A stretch of 38,334 nt of DNA from Verrucomicrobiota bacterium (GTDB lineage Bacteria; Verrucomicrobiota; Verrucomicrobiia; Opitutales; Opitutaceae): positions 1 through 38,334 of the forward strand of contig JAUWBF010000029.1 in NCBI GenBank assembly GCA_030601755.1, given 5' to 3'. Below, piece by piece: positions 34,790 through 38,334 of this stretch (positions are counted from its first letter, which is position 1; each line of letters begins with the position of its first letter). The translations under genes and the position numbers were made by a program. The notes under the pieces are model-generated. The model saw only the letters and a list, made by a program, of their open reading frames with translations, was not told the origin of the DNA and made no database searches.

Positions 34790-36889
34790 ATGACCACCAC
34801 CCGCCGCCTCTGGATCTACGGCCTGTTGCTGCTGCTCTCCGCTCTCGGCGTCGGCGCGTTGGCGGTCGGGTTGCTCATTCGCGAGCAGGAGCGCTTGCAG
34901 GCGCGCGAGCAGACCGCCTACGACACCCGCGTCGCTGCGGTCACTGATCGCGCGCGCATCATCGCCGAGAACATCGAGCTGCTGGTCGGCGATGCGCAGA
35001 GCGCGCTTATGACCACGCTCAAGGAAGCGCCCGCCGACGAGCCACGTCCCTTCCTCACCGAGTGGCAAACCTACAACCCGCTCGTGCGCGACGTGTTTCG
35101 CGCCACCGCCGGCGGCCGTCCTGTCTGGGGCGCGGGCAGCGATCCACTTCGCGATTGGCTGTTGACCACGCCTTGGAGCGAACCTTCACCCGCCGCCGTG
35201 CCTGCGGCCGAGGCCGTCGCGTCCGCTCCCGCCGACGAAAACGCGCCGGCGCCGTCCACCGGACTCGCCCAGGCCGAGCCGGTCGCGTCGCAGACCGTCA
35301 TCTATTCCCAGTTTCAAGCGGACCAGGCCGCCAACCGCGCCGAGGTCAGCCAGAACGTCGTGCAATACCAGAGCGCCCGTCGCTCGCTCGAGGAAGTCGC
35401 CAAGGTGAAGTCCGCTCCCGCGCCGACCCCTACACCGGCACCCGCGGCACCGAGCAGTTCGCTCTACGGTTTTAGCCGGGCCTCGTTGGCATCGGAGTCG
35501 CAACCGACCGCGGTCAAGAAATCCTCCGCGGCCAAACCGTCGGCAGTCACGTCCTCCGAAATGGAGGTCGCCGGGCAGCTGGCCGACGTCGAAACTCGCG
35601 AGCGCAAGCAGACCACCGGTGATTTCGCGGACAAGGTGGTCGAACTCCGCCAAGACGCCGACCAGCTCGTCGACGCTTTCGCACCGCCCGCCGAGCCGGT
35701 CGCGCCCGCCCAGGTTTCTTTCGCGTCATCCGCAGCCTCCGCCGCGCCCACGGTTCCCGTCGCTCCCGCCGCGCCTGAGCGTTCCGGCTGGGCCTGGGCC
35801 ACGGCGGACGACGGCTGGCACCGCTACGGCTGGCGTCAGCTCGCCGACGGCACGGTGATCGGTCTCGAGCTGCGTCTGGAGGCGATCAAGTCGCGCCTGC
35901 GCGACGTGTTTCCCGTTAACCTCGACGCCGGCGAAACCTACCAGTTGCTCGACGCCGCCGGTCGCGTCTGGGAAGGCCGCGAGCTCGCCGGCGGCGCCGT
36001 GCCGTTGCTGACCATTCCGCTGTCCGACGACGTGCTGCCCGGCTGGACCATCGTCGCCCACCTCGACGACCTGCGCTACGGCTCGGCCACCGACGGTGGC
36101 TTCCTTGTCGCCGGCACCGCTATCGTCGCACTGCTGGTCGGCGCGATCCTGCTCAGCGGCGCGCTGCTGCTCCTGCAGGCGCGGCGCAGCGAGATCGAGG
36201 CCGCGCAAAAAACCTCGTTCGTCGCCAACGTCTCCCACGAGTTCAAGACGCCGCTCACCACCATCCGCCTCTACGCCGAACTGCTCGCGGAAGGGCGCGT
36301 GCGCGACGAGGCCAAGCGCACCGACTACCTGCGCACCATCGGCGGCGAGACGCAGCGGCTCTCACGTCTCGTCGGCAACGTGCTCGACTTCAGCCGGCTC
36401 GAGCAGGGTCGCAAAAAGTTCGAACTCCAGTCGCTCGACGCCGCCGACGAATTGCGCGCGTTGCTGGCGGCCCACGAACCGCGTCTCGCCGAGGCCGGCC
36501 TGACGCTGACCACCGATCTCCCCGACGCGCCCTGTCCGCTCACGACCGACCGCGACGCGCTCCAGCAGATCGTGCTCAACCTGCTCGACAACGCCTGCAA
36601 ATACGCCGCCGACGGCCGCGAGGTGTCCGTGTCGCTGCGTTGCGACGAGACCGGCGCGACCATCCGTGTCGGCGACCGCGGGCCCGGCGTGCCGGCCGCG
36701 CAGCGCGAGCGCATCTTCGAAAAGTTTCACCGTGTCGACGACCGCCTCACCGCCGCGCACGCCGGCACCGGTCTCGGCCTGAGCATCGCCCGCCAGCTCG
36801 CCCGCGGTCTCGGCGGCGACCTGCGCTGCGCCGCCCGCGACGGCGGCGGCGCGGAGTTTGTCCTGACCCTGCCCAAGCATTCCGCATGA
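34790..36889 (+). CDS. Sensor histidine kinase with large low-complexity extracytoplasmic region
   Basis: The 699-residue kinase has helix 1 at about residues 7-30 and helix 2 at about 434-458. Between them are a first sensor segment (about 31-125), a long Ala/Pro/Ser-rich region (about 125-335, including a helical stretch AEVSQNVVQYQSARRSLEEV) and a second compact segment (about 335-430, GWHRYGWRQLADGTVIGLELRL). The cytoplasmic part has the phospho-acceptor His483 in VSHEFKTPLTTIRLYAELLAEG, the N box LNLLDNACKYA, GDRGPGVP and GTGLGLSIARQLARGLGG. No HAMP domain is obvious. Its stop overlaps the regulator ATG (ATGA), so the pair is co-translated. Confidence 0.93.
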   Translation: MTTTRRLWIYGLLLLLSALGVGALAVGLLIREQERLQAREQTAYDTRVAAVTDRARIIAENIELLVGDAQSALMTTLKEAPADEPRPFLTEWQTYNPLVRDVFRATAGGRPVWGAGSDPLRDWLLTTPWSEPSPAAVPAAEAVASAPADENAPAPSTGLAQAEPVASQTVIYSQFQADQAANRAEVSQNVVQYQSARRSLEEVAKVKSAPAPTPTPAPAAPSSSLYGFSRASLASESQPTAVKKSSAAKPSAVTSSEMEVAGQLADVETRERKQTTGDFADKVVELRQDADQLVDAFAPPAEPVAPAQVSFASSAASAAPTVPVAPAAPERSGWAWATADDGWHRYGWRQLADGTVIGLELRLEAIKSRLRDVFPVNLDAGETYQLLDAAGRVWEGRELAGGAVPLLTIPLSDDVLPGWTIVAHLDDLRYGSATDGGFLVAGTAIVALLVGAILLSGALLLLQARRSEIEAAQKTSFVANVSHEFKTPLTTIRLYAELLAEGRVRDEAKRTDYLRTIGGETQRLSRLVGNVLDFSRLEQGRKKFELQSLDAADELRALLAAHEPRLAEAGLTLTTDLPDAPCPLTTDRDALQQIVLNLLDNACKYAADGREVSVSLRCDETGATIRVGDRGPGVPAAQRERIFEKFHRVDDRLTAAHAGTGLGLSIARQLARGLGGDLRCAARDGGGAEFVLTLPKHSA

Positions 36890-37599
36890 AAGCCCGCATC
36901 CTCATCGCCGAAGACGACGCCAACATCCGCCTCGGGCTCATCGCCACGCTGGAGAGCGAGGGCTACGATGTCACCGCCGCCTCCGACGGCGAGCAGGCGC
37001 TCAAGCTGTATCCGAAGCATAAATACGATCTCGTCGTCCTCGACGTTATGATGCCGCGCCTGAGCGGCTACGACGTCTGCCGGGAGCTGCGCAAGGCCGA
37101 CCCGCGCACGCCCGTCATGCTGCTCACCGCCAAGGGCGAGGAGATCGACAAGGTCGTCGGCCTCAAGCTCGGCGCCGACGACTACGTGACCAAGCCCTTC
37201 GGCGTGCAGGAGCTGCTCGCCCGCGTCGAGGCGCTGCTGCGTCGTGCGCGCGCCACCGCGTTACCCGCCGCGCGGGACGCCGACGATCTGCCGACGGTCT
37301 TCCGGCTCGGCACCGCCGAGATCGACCGCAAGGCGCACACCGTGCGTCGCGACGGCGCGGCGGAGGCCGAGACGCTGACCGCGCGCGAGCTGAAGCTCGC
37401 CGAGACCTTTGCCCGCCACGCCGGCGAGGTGCTCGCGCGCGACGCGTTGCTCAACGCCGTGTGGGGCGTCGGCTACTTCGGCACCACGCGCACGCTCGAC
37501 CAGCATGTCGCGCAGTTGCGCAAGAAGATCGAGCCCGCGCCCGAGTCGCCGGCGACGCTCGTCACGGTGCACGGCGTCGGCTACCGCTGCGTCAAGTGA
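36886..37599 (+). CDS. OmpR/PhoB-family response regulator
   Basis: The 237-residue regulator has a receiver domain (about residues 1-120) with the acidic pair Asp10-Asp11, phosphorylation site Asp53 in VVLDVMMPRLSG, Thr in LLTAKG and Lys in YVTKPFG. A winged-helix DNA-binding domain of the OmpR type (about 135-235) shows LTARELKLAETFARHAGEVLARDALL, GTTRTLDQHVAQLRKKIE and the end VHGVGYRCVK. ATG 36886 is chosen because the receiver begins there. It is coupled to the kinase. Such regulators bind direct repeats spaced 10-11 bases, as found at 27419 and 31749. Which signal the pair serves is unknown. Confidence 0.95.
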   Translation: MKARILIAEDDANIRLGLIATLESEGYDVTAASDGEQALKLYPKHKYDLVVLDVMMPRLSGYDVCRELRKADPRTPVMLLTAKGEEIDKVVGLKLGADDYVTKPFGVQELLARVEALLRRARATALPAARDADDLPTVFRLGTAEIDRKAHTVRRDGAAEAETLTARELKLAETFARHAGEVLARDALLNAVWGVGYFGTTRTLDQHVAQLRKKIEPAPESPATLVTVHGVGYRCVK

Positions 37600-37657
37600 T
37601 TGAAAAAACGGCCCGCGGGTTTGCGGGCTTGGGCGGGCGGGGTAGGGTCGCGTTCTT

Positions 37658-38334
<677 letters not shown>

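Noticed and set aside
37611-37628. GCCCGC/GCGGGC hairpin after the response regulator
   Set aside because: The plus strand has no T-run after it. On the minus strand a T-run follows, but no minus-strand gene needs it. Not enough to call a terminator.

Overview
The window is a GC-rich bacterial chromosome segment of 38,334 bases with housekeeping genes throughout and no phage, plasmid or transposase genes. High GC, compact gene order, very few Shine-Dalgarno sites and several families of palindromic intergenic repeats suggest a Verrucomicrobiota member, probably Opitutales/Opitutaceae-like. That placement is an inference from gene content and style. No rRNA or other marker is present to settle it.

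Region 1 (1-7949) is the distal spc operon and the alpha operon: rplF (3' end), rplR, rpsE, rplO, secY, an adenylate-kinase-like gene, map, then rpsM, rpsK, rpsD, rpoA, rplQ. rpmD (L30), infA and rpmJ are missing from their usual slots. Terminator-like hairpins lie between rplO and secY, map and rpsM, rpsD and rpoA, rpoA and rplQ, and after rplQ. The most unusual gene here sits in the classical adk position. It keeps the adenylate kinase alignment, but the P-loop, the AMP-binding arginines and the LID domain are gone, so it looks like a conserved pseudoenzyme.

Region 2 (8088-18006) holds metabolic genes: a small membrane zinc-ribbon protein, gdhA (minus), guaA, a secreted LolA-like protein, a histidine cluster hisD-hisC-hisB-hisH, gltA (citrate synthase) and rpmB (minus). 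Three different repeat elements sit between and behind the his genes.

Region 3 (18078-27361) is mixed: a MidA-type methyltransferase (minus) diverging from a CtpA-type protease that is translationally coupled to tsaD; a lone GspF/PilC-like protein (minus) diverging from a spermidine-synthase-like protein; a secreted two-helix protein (minus); a site-2-protease-like membrane protease; a left-handed beta-helix protein; trpS; and a secreted thioredoxin-like protein. The 200-base gap 24027-24226 shows no convincing feature.

Region 4 (27419-38334) is the accessory part and the best candidate for an undescribed system. Two paralogous exported DUF4139 proteins flank a large beta-propeller-like lipoprotein and an exported von Willebrand A protein. 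A histidine kinase with a large, low-complexity sensor and an OmpR-family regulator follow directly. Direct repeats spaced exactly 11 bp, as bound by PhoB/OmpR-type regulators, lie before the first DUF4139 gene and before the VWA gene. I infer a two-component-controlled envelope module. The window ends inside a superoxide dismutase gene whose product carries a twin-arginine export signal.
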